DNA of 47,015 nucleotides from Acidimicrobiaceae bacterium (GCA_003160635.1 PMLV01000065.1:1-47015); one strand, 5' to 3'; positions 34,102 to 43,530 are shown, numbered from the stretch's first letter. Numbers and translations: made by a program. Notes: generated from the sequence alone by a model not told the origin.

Positions 34102-35587
34102 CGGCCGGCTGAAGTAACACTCACAAAGAGTTCAGTTGTTGCTGCTGCTGCGTGGTCAGTTGGACGACATTCTTGGGGTTGCAGTTCCAAATGGACTGCG
34201 TGGGCCGGGTGATCGCCTTGTCGTAGACGATCCCCTTGGCTCCAACCTTGAGCATGGCGAAGCACGGCGAGGGCTGGGGGTTCTCGTTGGAGAGCGTCAA
34301 GTGTGCAATGGGCGCCTGAATTCCTCCCGCGTCCCAGTTCTTCGTGGCTGCTGCGTGGGTCAGCACGCAGGTCACCGTGAGACTGGCGCCGCAGGCCAAG
34401 GCCGACTTGGCCCACAGCAGCCACGCCTCGGCCCCCTCCTCATCGTCGAAGTCGATGGTGTCGCCCTTGGCATATTTGTGCATGGTGGTGACAAGCTCCT
34501 CGGTCGAAGAATTCTGCGAGGCCATCGAAAGGGGCCACCACGCTGTCTCGATGTAGACCGGGGGCAGACTGGGGTTGTCGACCACGGCTTTCTGCGTCTG
34601 AGAGTTGGCGAACTGGGTGGACAGAGCAATAAAGGCGGGTTTGTAGCCGGCGGTCGTCATCGCCTGGGCGAAGGGGACGAAGTTGCTACTGTCGGCCGGC
34701 CACAGGGCCTCGACCCCTTTGCTCTGGTAGTCCTCGACGTAGGGTGCCCAGTTCTCCACCGAAACCGGGGGCTCAGGGAAGTCCACGACCTTCCAACCCT
34801 GGGCCTCGGCGCCGAACTCTTCCTTCGTTTCGGGTTGAAGGATGGAAGGGGTGTCTTCGGCACCCATGCCTGCCTTTTTGACCGCCTTGGGGTAGGCCTT
34901 GGCCAGCGCCCCGAACCATCCCGAGGTCACCGAGTCTGTGTTGAGGCCATTCGGATCGACCTGCAGAGTGGCAAGATCCGAGGCGTTCGAGACGACATAG
35001 CCGCTGATCTGTCCGAGCCCGCACTTCTCACGGATGGGCACCGTTGGCTGGTCGAGAACCAGGCCGCCACCGACCGCCATGAAGTCGCTCTGGCACGCCG
35101 CAGTCACTTGCTGCGCGGCGTTGAACAGCGCGGCGTCGCGGTTGTCGATCACGATCTTGCGTCCGTTGATGCCCCCGGCGGCGTTGCACCAGTCTGCGAA
35201 CGCGGTGGCTTGCTGGACGAACTCGACTTCAAGTCCCGGGATAACGGTGTTGTCGGCGTCGTTGAAGACGGCGATCTTGATGGTCTTGGAGCCCACGCCA
35301 CGGACGGTTGACGCGCCGCCGGGTCCGGGTCCGCATATTTTGCCAACCCCGGGCCAGACACCGCTCGAACTCGACGACAACGTCGCCGCAGCGGCGGTTG
35401 TCGACGCGAGCGCGACCGCCGCCCCGGCGACCAGAATGGTCGCCATCGCCAGCGGCAGCACCGACTTTTCCAGCTTCGCTAGTCGTTTGCAGAACATCAT
35501 CCTCACCCTCCCCGGAGAAGTCTTACAAGCGGATTATTCAGTCAGCATTTCGACCGCAGTGGTGGTCGGTCCGCAAAGGCTAGGCGA
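34102..35587 (-). repeat. Right arm of an inverted duplication (intact binding-protein copy)
   Basis: The segment matches 29822-30214 in inverted orientation at both ends: leader and signal-peptide codons (35587 to ~35420), and the last ~60 codons plus 19 bp after the stop (~34310 to 34102). The middle is absent on the left. The two arms enclose the complete LivHM-LivG-LivF operon. Confidence 0.9.
34121..35500 (-). CDS. ABC importer substrate-binding protein (periplasmic_BP_6 type)
   Basis: About 459 residues; GTG 35506, ATG 35500 or ATG 35497 follow GGGGAGGG, and the remnant copy keeps only the third. The signal peptide is KRLAKLEKS then LPLAMATILVAGAAVALAS. The mature part starts after a Ser-rich linker and has the HAAT-type fold: TIKIAVFNDADN, AFADWCNAAGGINGRKIVI, GGGLVLDQPTVPIREKCGL, VEALWPADSSNFVPFAQAM. 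Repeated Cys suggest disulfides. The long QQQQQ end is unusual. It captures the substrate outside the membrane for LivHM/G/F. It faces the operon from the far side instead of leading it, so it needs its own promoter. Confidence 0.9.
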   Translation of the reverse strand: MMFCKRLAKLEKSVLPLAMATILVAGAAVALASTTAAAATLSSSSSGVWPGVGKICGPGPGGASTVRGVGSKTIKIAVFNDADNTVIPGLEVEFVQQATAFADWCNAAGGINGRKIVIDNRDAALFNAAQQVTAACQSDFMAVGGGLVLDQPTVPIREKCGLGQISGYVVSNASDLATLQVDPNGLNTDSVTSGWFGALAKAYPKAVKKAGMGAEDTPSILQPETKEEFGAEAQGWKVVDFPEPPVSVENWAPYVEDYQSKGVEALWPADSSNFVPFAQAMTTAGYKPAFIALSTQFANSQTQKAVVDNPSLPPVYIETAWWPLSMASQNSSTEELVTTMHKYAKGDTIDFDDEEGAEAWLLWAKSALACGASLTVTCVLTHAAATKNWDAGGIQAPIAHLTLSNENPQPSPCFAMLKVGAKGIVYDKAITRPTQSIWNCNPKNVVQLTTQQQQQLNSL

Positions 35588-35710
35588 AACAGAGAGCCGA
35601 TGCTTCTTGACGGCGACCTACGTCGGTCAGAGTAACGTCGATAGCGGACCTGCGCGCAGCTGACCATTTGATGGGTGGACGAAGACAATGTTCGTTAGCG
35701 AGGCTCGCTC

Positions 35711-36171
35711 TCATGCCTCGCTGCGCATGACGTCAGTTTGGTCCGGGAAACCCCCCACGGCCGGGCGAAAGCAGGGGAGCTTGACTTCGGCACTGATGGG
35801 GTGAAACTCGACGGTGAGAGCCATCCCCTCGACGAGGTCGCCCGTTCGCAGCCCACAACGGAACTGACAAATTCAACACCCTCGTCGAGAGTGAGAATGG
35901 CCACCGCGTAAGGAACTTCGAAATCCGGGGTCTGGGGTCGCCACACGATGGTCCAGCTGGAGAGCGTGGCGCCGCCAGTCGCGACCTCCCACCGGAGGTC
36001 GCGACTGTGACAGCGCCAGCAGATTCGTGGCGCATCGACGATGGCCTGTCCGCAATCGTGACACCGGATGATGCACAGCTCACCGCGCCCACAACCCTCC
36101 CAGTAAGGGAGAGAAAAGTGCGAAGGCACCGGTGTTGGGCCTCCCGGCCGCTGTGGCTTGAGAAGGCTCAC
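35711..36171 (-). pseudogene. Zn-ribbon OB-fold protein (DUF35/ChsH2-like), frameshifted
   Basis: Residues 1-~110 are normal: FSLPYWEGCGRGELCIIRCHDCGQ, then RICWRCHS (two CxxC knuckles of the rubredoxin-like zinc ribbon), then the OB strand TLSSWTIVWRP and EFVSSVVGCE. Near 35845 the frame shifts by one. The proper ending GDLVEGMALTVEFHPISAEVKLPCF is in another frame and stops at 35711. Read straight, the protein ends wrongly at 35695. DUF35 proteins dock on thiolase-like proteins to form hydratases or retro-aldolases in side-chain degradation. Its ATG overlaps the stop of the thiolase remnant, the usual pair order. Confidence 0.75.
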
Positions 36172-37332
36172 GGCCGCTCCGACTCAATGAGCATCACGTC
36201 GGTGAACAGCGCCCCTGATCCTCCGTTAGAACACAGGGCAACCTCGGCACCGGCAACCTGTGCCGATCGACAGCTGCCTCTGACCTGCTCGACCGCCCTG
36301 ATCACACGCTGGAGCATCTGGGTGGAGTTGCCCGGATGGGCGAACGACATCGTGCCTCCATCCGTGGTAACCGGAAGCACGCCGGTTGGGGCGATCGCTC
36401 CTCCCTCCACAAAAGACCCTCCTTCGCCCTCGGGGCAGAAGCCGAAGGCTTCGAGTTGTCGGATGATCTCGAATGAGAATGGGTCGTAGAGCTCGCAGAC
36501 GTCCACATCGCTCGGAGACAGCCCCGGCGGAGGCGAAGGCGAGTCGAGCCGCCCTCCGACCGACGTAGCCTGCCGGACTTCCGTGGCCTCGGCCACGGAA
36601 GTCCCATGCGGGACCGTGCTGATACGCGGGACCATAAGCGTCGCTTGCCCCACCCAGGATCCATGACGGTGACCACCGAAGGTCGGCGGCCCGCTCTGCT
36701 GCAACAAGAACCAGCGCACAGCCCCCTCCGAAGTGGTGGAGCAATCCATTAGGTGGAAGGGCTCGGCGATCGGCCGCGAGGCAAGGATATCCTTCGGAGT
36801 GAACGGACCCCGACCGGCGTAGACGGCTCCGGGGTTCTCGTGCCCGTTGTTACGGATGGTCGCCGCGACGATCGCCAGCTGTTCGGAAGTCGTGCCGAAG
36901 GTGAGCATGTGGCGCTTCGCCATGAGTGCGAACTCCACTGCGGTGAACATGCCGTAGCCGACGACGAACTCGTTTGTGGGTCGGGTCCAGGGAGCCGTTG
37001 AGGCACGGTCGGTGTAGATGCCGGCGCTTCCGCCCACTACCAGCACCACGTGACACTGGCCCGTGGCGATGAGCGCAGCAGCCTCCAATACGGCAGGGAT
37101 TCCGAGTCCGTTGGAGGACCGCCGAACACGGCCCAAGCCGTAGCTCGTAGACGAGCTCACCCGACCGTTCGCCGATCACGCCGTCTACGTCAGCCGTCGC
37201 GAGTCCGCAGTCGGCCAACACCCCCATCGCTGCGTCGATCGCGATGGATAACGAGTCGTGGCCAGGCAGGCTCCGCGCCTGAACGGTGTTGTAGACGCCC
37301 GCGATGGCGACGCCCCGGAAGGGATGGGCCAC
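36168..37332 (-). pseudogene. Thiolase / lipid-transfer-protein (Ltp-like) gene, broken
   Basis: The pieces are in order but in different frames. The N-terminus is FRGVAIAGVYNTVQ...DVDGVIGERSGELVY (37332 to ~37150). After a shift and loss of ~25 codons come GLGIPAVLEAAALIATGQCHVVLVVGGSAGIYT and TAVEFALMAKRHM. Then ALVLVAAERAADL and GPAYQHGPAWDF are in a third frame, and the first frame returns with DVDVCELYDPFSFEIIRQLEAFGFC, GGTMSFAHPGNS, GAEVALCSNGGSGAL. At least three disruptions. With the DUF35 gene it recalls the Ltp2-ChsH2 retro-aldolase of steroid side-chain degradation. The present copy should be inactive unless the shifts are sequencing errors. Confidence 0.8.
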
Positions 37333-37623
37333 GGGTCAGCGAGCGGCGTACGCCACCGAGAGAGATTTGGTTTCCGATTGCTTCGGTGATTGGGCGCACC
37401 GGATTTCGTCCGCCTCAGCTGGGACCATGGCCGCCGATTCCAGGTGAACCCTCGCTTGACGAACCATCGACACGATGGGGGCATTCGAGGGTACACTGGC
37501 GTGAGCCGTCAAGCGCTGGACGGCTCCGTTGCGGCTCGATACCGTGGAAATCGGCATTAACAACTTCTACTCCTGGAGGGTACTCGTTGCTATCTACCTA
37601 TCAGTAGCATAACTGGTAGTCAA

Positions 37624-37851
37624 TCAGCGGGGGCGTGCAGCGAGAGCGTCACCATGGATGAGCTTCAGGTGAGTCGTGGCGCTACGGCGCGGCTCACCTA
37701 GGCGACAGCAAATGCAGTACTCGGTCTGCTCACGTGGGGGCCGCGAGCCCTCGCTAACCGGACCAAGGTGCCGCGCAATCAGGAAATGGCAGGTGCCGAT
37801 GTCGTCATTGGGCGGAGCGCCGCCCCCCACCGAATTGAACAATTCGACCAC
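37624..37851 (-). CDS. Possible small Cys-rich protein
   Basis: 75 residues from GTG 37851 with GGAGAG 4-5 nt upstream, a good Shine-Dalgarno. It reads GTCHFLIARHLG, then EYCICCRLGEPRRS and HLKLIHGDAL, with four Cys and three His that could bind metal. No family known to me. A palindrome overlaps its start, which would suit autoregulation. Existence as a protein is uncertain. Confidence 0.3.
   Translation of the reverse strand: MVELFNSVGGGAPPNDDIGTCHFLIARHLGPVSEGSRPPREQTEYCICCRLGEPRRSATTHLKLIHGDALAARPR
37831..37846. promoter_or_regulatory. Perfect 7-bp palindrome CGAATTG-AA-CAATTCG
   Basis: The arms at 37831-37837 and 37840-37846 are exact complements. It lies over the start of the small ORF. 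Operator-like in size, but no protein can be named. Confidence 0.3.
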
Positions 37852-38172
37852 TACTCTCCGACCTTGCCGGGCGGAGCCTGGGCGACAAGACCATGAGTAA
37901 TCAGGGATGTCCCCGCCCGGATGAACGGACCCGTCCCGAGTCGCCGCAAGGGCGGCAAATGTTCAATGCATCTCTGAGCGCCGTGGAGTCGTGCCCGTGT
38001 CCTCGTACACATTCCAGCCTGTCCGGGAACATGATTCCTCGGCTCGCCGCCTAAACTGCGCGCATGTTCGGGGCTGAGTGGCACCAACGGTGATGGCACA
38101 CCTGATGTGCATCGTGTTCCCGATGCGACATGCGGAGCAAGTTTCCGTTGCCAGCGATTCGGCCTCCTCGAG

Positions 38173-40494
38173 ATGAGCCAGGCGATACTCCACGGAGTCC
38201 GGGTGGTCGACTGCACCACTGACATCGCCGGACCCTACTGCACCAAACTTTTGGCCGACGCGGGTGCGGACGTCGTCAAAGTGGAGTCGGCGTCAGGCGA
38301 CCCATTACGCGGGTGGGGATCGGGCGCCCTGTTCGAATACCTAAACGCCTCCAAGCGGTCTGTGCACGGCGATCCTACTGAACTGATTTCAAATGCCGAC
38401 ATCGTGGTGACCGACTGTGCCAACGGGATTGAACGCCTGCGAAGGGATCATCCGGCCCTCGTCGTTGTGGCCATTACCCCCTTTGGTTCCGAGGGTCCCT
38501 GGTCGAACCGACCCGCTACAGAGTTCACGTTGCAGGCAGCCTGTGGATCGACGGGCCAACGGGGAGTACCCGAACAGCCACCCCTGGCGGCCGGGGGGCG
38601 CATCGGCGAATGGGTGTCTGGGACCTACGCCGCCGTCGGTGCCGTCGCCGCCTACCGTGAGGCCGTCCGATCCGGGGCGGGGGAGTTCGTTGACGTGGCG
38701 ATGCTCGACTGCATGGCCGTGACCATGGTGACGTATCCGTCAGTCTTCGCCTCCTTTGGCGGATGGCCGACAGTTAATGGCACCGGTCGCTCAGTGGAAG
38801 TGCCGTCAATTGAACCCACGACTGACGGGTTCGCCGTGTTCACGACGAACAGCGCCCAACAGTTCCAAGATTTCTTGGTCATGATCGGTCGCGCCGACCT
38901 CCTTGACGACCCCGAACTGCCACAGGCTATGAAACGTTTCGCCCGACGGGACGAATTCCTCAAATATGTCCGGGACTACACCACCCAGCGCACCACCGAT
39001 GAGGTACTCGATGATGCATCTCGGTTCCGGATTCCGGCTGGTCCGGTGCTCGCCGGATCGACCATTCCCGAGTTCGAGCAGTTCGTAGCCCGGAAGGTCT
39101 TTCGCCCCGCCTGGTCGGGCCGATTCGCCCAACCCCGGGTGCCCTACTCCATCTCAGGCACAGAGCCGAGGCCATTCGGGCCTGCTCCGGGCAACGGCGA
39201 ACACACAAGCCGCATCGACTGGCATCGCCGCGTGCGCAACGACGATGGACGCAGTTCACGAGATGACTGGCGCCTCCCCTTGACCGGAGTGCGAGTCATC
39301 GACTGCACGGCGTGGTGGGCCGGCCCTGCCGCCACCTCTGTGTTGGCCAGTTTGGGAGCCGACGTGATCAAGGTGGAGTCGGTGACTCGTCCCGACCTGA
39401 TGCGCTTCACCAGTATGCGCCCATCCACTCAAGACCAATGGTGGGAGTGGGGTCCCGTGTTCCACAGCGTGAACATGAACAAGAGGGGAATCACGCTCGA
39501 CTTAACCCGTCCGGAAGGTCGCGCCGTCTTCGAGCAGCTGCTCTCCTCGGCTGACGTGCTCGTGGAGAACTACACACCGCGGGTAATGGAGCAGTTCGGG
39601 TTGGGTTGGGATCATCTCCATGTCATGAACCCAGAGCTGATCATGGTCCGAATGCCTGCGTTCGGGCTTGACGGTCCTTGGAGGGACCGGACCGGCTTTG
39701 CTCAGACCATGGAGTGCCTGACCGGAATGGCGTGGTTGACCGGTTTTGCCGACGGTCCGCCGGTCCTCGTGCGAGGCGCCTGTGACCCGTTGGCCGGCAT
39801 GCATGCCGTGTTTGCCACTCTGCTTGCCATCATCGAACGTGACCGTTCGGGTGGCGGACGCCTGGTCGAGACGGTCATGGTTGAAGCAGCCCTCAACGCA
39901 GCCGCCGAGCAAGTTGTCGAGTACGGAGCTACAGGCACCATTTTGCGCAGGGACGGGAATCGCGGGCCGGTGGCAGCTCCCCAAGGGGTCTATCGCTGTG
40001 CCGGGGATGATCGGTGGGTGGCCCTTGCCGTGGCCACCGACGGCCAATGGCGTACCCTTCGCCTACTGCTCGGCCAGCCCGCCTGGTCCACGGACCCCTC
40101 GCTTGACCACGCCGTAGGTCGACGCCGCGCACACGACCTCATCGATCATGAACTCAGCGCCTGGGTCATCGGACAGGATGCCGAGAACGTGTCATCGAGA
40201 TTGTGCTCAGAGGGAATTCCTTGTGAAGTGGTGACGCCGCCACGCGATATCGTGGCCAACCCTAACCTCCAGGCTCGTTCCCTCTTCGAACTGGTGCACC
40301 ACCCCGTCACGGGAGAACACCAGATCCCTGTGTTGCCGCTCCGTTTCAGCCGGGTCGGACGTTGGATCCGCTCGCCGGCACCCACACTCGGGCAACACAA
40401 CAACGAAATCTTCGGAGATCTCGGGCTCCAACCTTCCGACATCGAACAATTGCGACGCCGAGGGATCGTGGGCGATCGCCTCGTGGGTGCCTGA
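38173..40494 (+). CDS. Tandem family III CoA-transferase (CaiB/BaiF), second fused copy
   Basis: 773 residues from ATG 38173; an upstream in-frame ATG at 38107 adds 22 unlikely residues. Unit 1 (~1-370) starts VRVVDCTTDIAGPYCTKLLADAGADVVKVESASGDPLRG. Unit 2 (~390-773) starts VRVIDCTAWWAGPAATSVLASLGADVIKVES. The catalytic Asp in unit 2 is seen in GACDPLAGMHA. The matching site in unit 1 reads RIGEWVSGTYA, with Glu in place of Asp. The linker is short and has no repeat, unlike the fusion at 13.4 kb. It likely makes the CoA thioester of a pathway acid. It is convergent with an amidohydrolase gene 39 bp away. Confidence 0.9.
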   Translation: MSQAILHGVRVVDCTTDIAGPYCTKLLADAGADVVKVESASGDPLRGWGSGALFEYLNASKRSVHGDPTELISNADIVVTDCANGIERLRRDHPALVVVAITPFGSEGPWSNRPATEFTLQAACGSTGQRGVPEQPPLAAGGRIGEWVSGTYAAVGAVAAYREAVRSGAGEFVDVAMLDCMAVTMVTYPSVFASFGGWPTVNGTGRSVEVPSIEPTTDGFAVFTTNSAQQFQDFLVMIGRADLLDDPELPQAMKRFARRDEFLKYVRDYTTQRTTDEVLDDASRFRIPAGPVLAGSTIPEFEQFVARKVFRPAWSGRFAQPRVPYSISGTEPRPFGPAPGNGEHTSRIDWHRRVRNDDGRSSRDDWRLPLTGVRVIDCTAWWAGPAATSVLASLGADVIKVESVTRPDLMRFTSMRPSTQDQWWEWGPVFHSVNMNKRGITLDLTRPEGRAVFEQLLSSADVLVENYTPRVMEQFGLGWDHLHVMNPELIMVRMPAFGLDGPWRDRTGFAQTMECLTGMAWLTGFADGPPVLVRGACDPLAGMHAVFATLLAIIERDRSGGGRLVETVMVEAALNAAAEQVVEYGATGTILRRDGNRGPVAAPQGVYRCAGDDRWVALAVATDGQWRTLRLLLGQPAWSTDPSLDHAVGRRRAHDLIDHELSAWVIGQDAENVSSRLCSEGIPCEVVTPPRDIVANPNLQARSLFELVHHPVTGEHQIPVLPLRFSRVGRWIRSPAPTLGQHNNEIFGDLGLQPSDIEQLRRRGIVGDRLVGA

Positions 40495-40532
40495 GAAGTC
40501 CCTTCTTCTGGACCGCCCTGGTCTTCGCCTGA

Positions 40533-41825
40533 TCAGTGTGCCGGTGTGGGCGCAGGTTGACTAGGAGTAAATGTCTTGAAGTAGTCGCGGTCGCGTTCGT
40601 CAGGAGGGCGACCCACGTGGGTGACCGTGTCCACGTCTGTGGCTTCGGCGCGGAGAGCCTTGGCAGTGCAGCATTCCCTGGGTCGAGTGGCCATTGGGTC
40701 GAAGGAAAAGTGTCGCATCGCGTTGAGGTGGGTGATCTTGTTGATCTGTTCATCGCTCAGGGCGGCAAACTGTCGCTCGTTCACTTCTGGCCCGTTAGGC
40801 CAAGAGCTGTCGGAATGGGGGAAATCCGACTCCCAGCACACATTGTCGATGTTGAAGTGCTCGATCAGGCTCACACCCACCGGATCATTGATAAAGCAGC
40901 ACAGTACCCGCTTCCGAAATACGTCGGCCGGCCCCATGCCATCGGGGAACGTGTGGCCCGTCCATCCGGAGTGCCGATCCTGGATGTGCTCAGCTCGCTG
41001 TAGGAAGTAGGGGATCCACCCGATGTCGCCCTCGGTGAGCGAGAACGTGAGGTCGGGGAATCTCCACCAAAAATCGGCCCACATAAGGTCGCCCAACGAG
41101 TAGATCGACATCGCCGACGACAAGCCCATGGTCACCGAGGCTGGGGCATCAGACGAGGTCGAAACTGTGCGTGATGACGAACCTACATGCAGGCAGAGGA
41201 CAGTTCCCTCATCGGAGCACGCTGCAAAGAGGGGATCCCAATGGCCAGAGTGTATGGATGGCATCTTCAACGCAACCGGATTCTCCGAGAAAGTAGCTGC
41301 CCGGCATCCTTTGGCGGCGAGACGGCGAACTTCCCGAGCTGCCAGCTCGACGTCGAACATGGGTAGAATGCCGCAGGGGATGAAGCGGTCCGGATAGGCG
41401 GCGCACCACTCATCGATGTGCCAGTCGTTGTAAGCCTGGATCATCACGAGGTTGACATCTCGGTCCGGTCCCTCGTTCAGTACTTGGCCCGAGAAACCAG
41501 TCCAGTTCGGGAAGTTCAACCCAGCCAGAACACCACCAGCCGACATGTCCCTCACTCGCTCATGTACCTCGTAACAACCCCGGCGCATCTCCGAGTAATT
41601 GGAAGGGTTGACATTGAACATTTCCCGGGGCTTGCCCGCAACAGCATTGAGACCCAGATTCCGTCCCTTCTTGTCCCCGTACCACCACTGTTGAAAACCC
41701 TGTTCGTCAGTCTTTACCCTCGGGGCGAGGTCACGGTACTTAGCCGGCACGTGACCTTCGAACATGTCAGCGGGCTCGGCAATGTGGTCATCCACACTGA
41801 TTAGGATCATGTCGTCAGCGTGCAT
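40533..41825 (-). CDS. Amidohydrolase-2 family protein
   Basis: 430 residues from ATG 41825. Metal-site motifs are LISVDDHIAEP near the N-terminus, LCLHVGSSS in the middle and VCWESDFPHSDSSWP near the C-terminus (catalytic Asp, then His). The barrel helices YNDWHIDEWCAAYPDRFIPCG are typical of the steroid/aromatic-degradation branch. An extra acidic/Pro tail of ~40 residues follows the barrel. It is the fourth and most diverged family member in the window. It is the only intact gene between the second CoA-transferase and the SMP-30 gene. Confidence 0.87.
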   Translation of the reverse strand: MHADDMILISVDDHIAEPADMFEGHVPAKYRDLAPRVKTDEQGFQQWWYGDKKGRNLGLNAVAGKPREMFNVNPSNYSEMRRGCYEVHERVRDMSAGGVLAGLNFPNWTGFSGQVLNEGPDRDVNLVMIQAYNDWHIDEWCAAYPDRFIPCGILPMFDVELAAREVRRLAAKGCRAATFSENPVALKMPSIHSGHWDPLFAACSDEGTVLCLHVGSSSRTVSTSSDAPASVTMGLSSAMSIYSLGDLMWADFWWRFPDLTFSLTEGDIGWIPYFLQRAEHIQDRHSGWTGHTFPDGMGPADVFRKRVLCCFINDPVGVSLIEHFNIDNVCWESDFPHSDSSWPNGPEVNERQFAALSDEQINKITHLNAMRHFSFDPMATRPRECCTAKALRAEATDVDTVTHVGRPPDERDRDYFKTFTPSQPAPTPAH

Positions 41826-41990
41826 GTGCGCCCCCTGTCGTTGTCGTCGCCGGTGACCTCATGTTGTAGCACTCGCGATGCGAACTTCAGTAACGCCGAG
41901 ATATAAATTTATCGGTGCTTTCTGTACACTGTACGTCTTGGTTTGAGTACGCACAACACCGTATCGACGACGTGGGTCCCGCCGAGCGCG

Positions 41991-42465
41991 ATGGTGAGCG
42001 GGTATTTCGGCGGTTCCGAAATCTCCAAGGACGCGTCCATGCTTTCGGCGCGCATGCCCTATGACATGACCACCGGCCCATCCACACCGATTTCGCCGCC
42101 GGTGGCCATTGAGGTCGAGCCACGTTTTCCTCTCAGTTTCAAGGGGCACCGGGGTGCGTGCATGGTGCGGCGCTGGCCGGCGCATTCGACATGGTGCTCA
42201 CCGCCGCCAACACGATCGCCGCGGTGGCTGGCCCGACACTCTTGCTTGCTGTGACGTTCAAGCATCCAACGCTGATTAACCAACCAGCGATCTTTGAGGC
42301 GTGGGTCACGCACACCGAGGGTCGTCGCACCTTTAGCCGTGGTCAACTAGTCCAGGCCGGCGTCGTGACGGTGGAAGCCGAGGCGTGTTCCTCGCCGTAG
42401 GCCATTCGACCATTGAGGCCATGCACAAGAGGCGTAAGGCCCTCCCCGATGAACCCAACGCGTAA
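41991..42465 (+). pseudogene. PaaI-type hotdog thioesterase, two frameshifts
   Basis: The N-terminal part runs in one frame (MVSGYFGGSEISK..., IEVEPRFPLSFKGHRGAC). Near 42160 it shifts to MHGAALAGAFDMVLTAANTIAAVAGPTLLLAVTFKHPT and TRVEG-like HTEGRRTFSRGQL, the HGG-type hotdog helix and central strands. Near 42380 it shifts again to VFLAVGHSTIEAM and stops at 42465. In-frame reading ends early at TAG 42398. The protein would have hydrolysed an acyl-CoA, as the hotdog-like gene at 19.2 kb may do. Confidence 0.75.
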
Positions 42466-42669
42466 TTGGTCCGATGATTCTGGTTAGGAATTTGACACGG
42501 GAACTATGTCCAAGCCTCAGCAGTGACCTACCCCTCGCATAAGCATCGACCCGCAACGGTCGCAGAACGGCCACCACGAAGAGGATCATTTCGATGGAAG
42601 CAGCTGCGGAACGGGCGAAGCGAGGTGATACGTTCCAGAAAGAATGTTGGAGAATGATCGGAGGGTCGG

Positions 42670-43530
42670 ATGTCGAGTGAATTGACCGAAGTAGTGGGAG
42701 GCTTGGGTTTCCTCGAGGCCCCCAGATGGCACGAAGGTGAACTTTGGTTCTCTGATTTTCATTCACGCACCGTCACAAGCATGAACTCGAAGGGCGATTT
42801 CCAGCGACGCGCCTACATCGCCGGACAGCCATCCGGGCTCGGATTCAACACCGACGGCTCATTCCTCGTCGTGTCCACTCACGATCGTCACCTCTACAGG
42901 TGTCTCGGTGGCGCCAAGGAACTCTTCGCGGATTTGAGCACCGTTCACCGCGGCGGTCTCAACGACATGTTTGTAGATAGCAACGGACGAGCGTACGTTT
43001 CTGCCTTCCCTGAGCCCGTGATTGGGCCGGATGACGGATCTCACATGGCGGATCCGACTGTTCCGCTCTTTCTGATTCAGCCCGACGGCCGCGCAGACAT
43101 TGTCGCAGAAGGCCTCCAGATCCCAAATGGAATAGGCCTGACCGCGGGCGGCTCCACCCTCGTTGTCGCCGAAACCCTCGGTAATCGACTGACTGCATTT
43201 ACGGTCGCCGGAGATGGAACCTTAAGCGACCGCCGACTCTTCGCTGACGTCGGCGAGCGGGCGCCGGATGGCATATGCCTCGACGCCAACGGAGGCGTAT
43301 GGTTTGGCAGCTTCTCCACGTCGGAGTTCGTGTTGGTAGAAGACGGCGGTCGTATCGCCCAAGTCATCGAGACTCCAGGCAAATTGGCAGTGGCATGTGC
43401 GCTGGGCGGGGAAGACGGTCGGACCTTGTACTGCATCACGGTCGACAAAGCGACCTTTGATTTCTACCAGGGCCATGGTACCGGCAGTATCGAGATGTGC
43501 CACGTGGATATCCCGGCCATTGGCGCTTGA
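42670..43530 (+). CDS. SMP-30/gluconolactonase-family hydrolase
   Basis: 286 residues, six-bladed beta-propeller of the SGL family. The metal Glu is near the N-terminus in LGFLEAPRWHEGELWFSDF. Then come HRGGLNDMFVDSNGRAYV (metal Asn), GLQIPNGIGLTAGGSTLVVAE, APDGICLDANGGVWFGSF (metal Asp) and CALGGEDGRTLYCIT. It starts at ATG 42670 after GGAGGG. The family opens lactones; here it probably works with an amidohydrolase. The broken gene at 18.3-19.2 kb is its paralogue, also beside an amidohydrolase. Confidence 0.92.
   Translation: MSSELTEVVGGLGFLEAPRWHEGELWFSDFHSRTVTSMNSKGDFQRRAYIAGQPSGLGFNTDGSFLVVSTHDRHLYRCLGGAKELFADLSTVHRGGLNDMFVDSNGRAYVSAFPEPVIGPDDGSHMADPTVPLFLIQPDGRADIVAEGLQIPNGIGLTAGGSTLVVAETLGNRLTAFTVAGDGTLSDRRLFADVGERAPDGICLDANGGVWFGSFSTSEFVLVEDGGRIAQVIETPGKLAVACALGGEDGRTLYCITVDKATFDFYQGHGTGSIEMCHVDIPAIGA

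Larger units (their letters stand above)
37333..38172. other. Long mostly non-coding gap
   Basis: 840 bp between the dead thiolase and the second tandem CoA-transferase. It contains one possible small gene (37624-37851) and a short palindrome (37831-37846), listed separately, and CTACC/GGTAG half-sites at 37594-37598 and 37615-37619 that could flank a promoter. Otherwise nothing recognisable. Confidence 0.4.
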
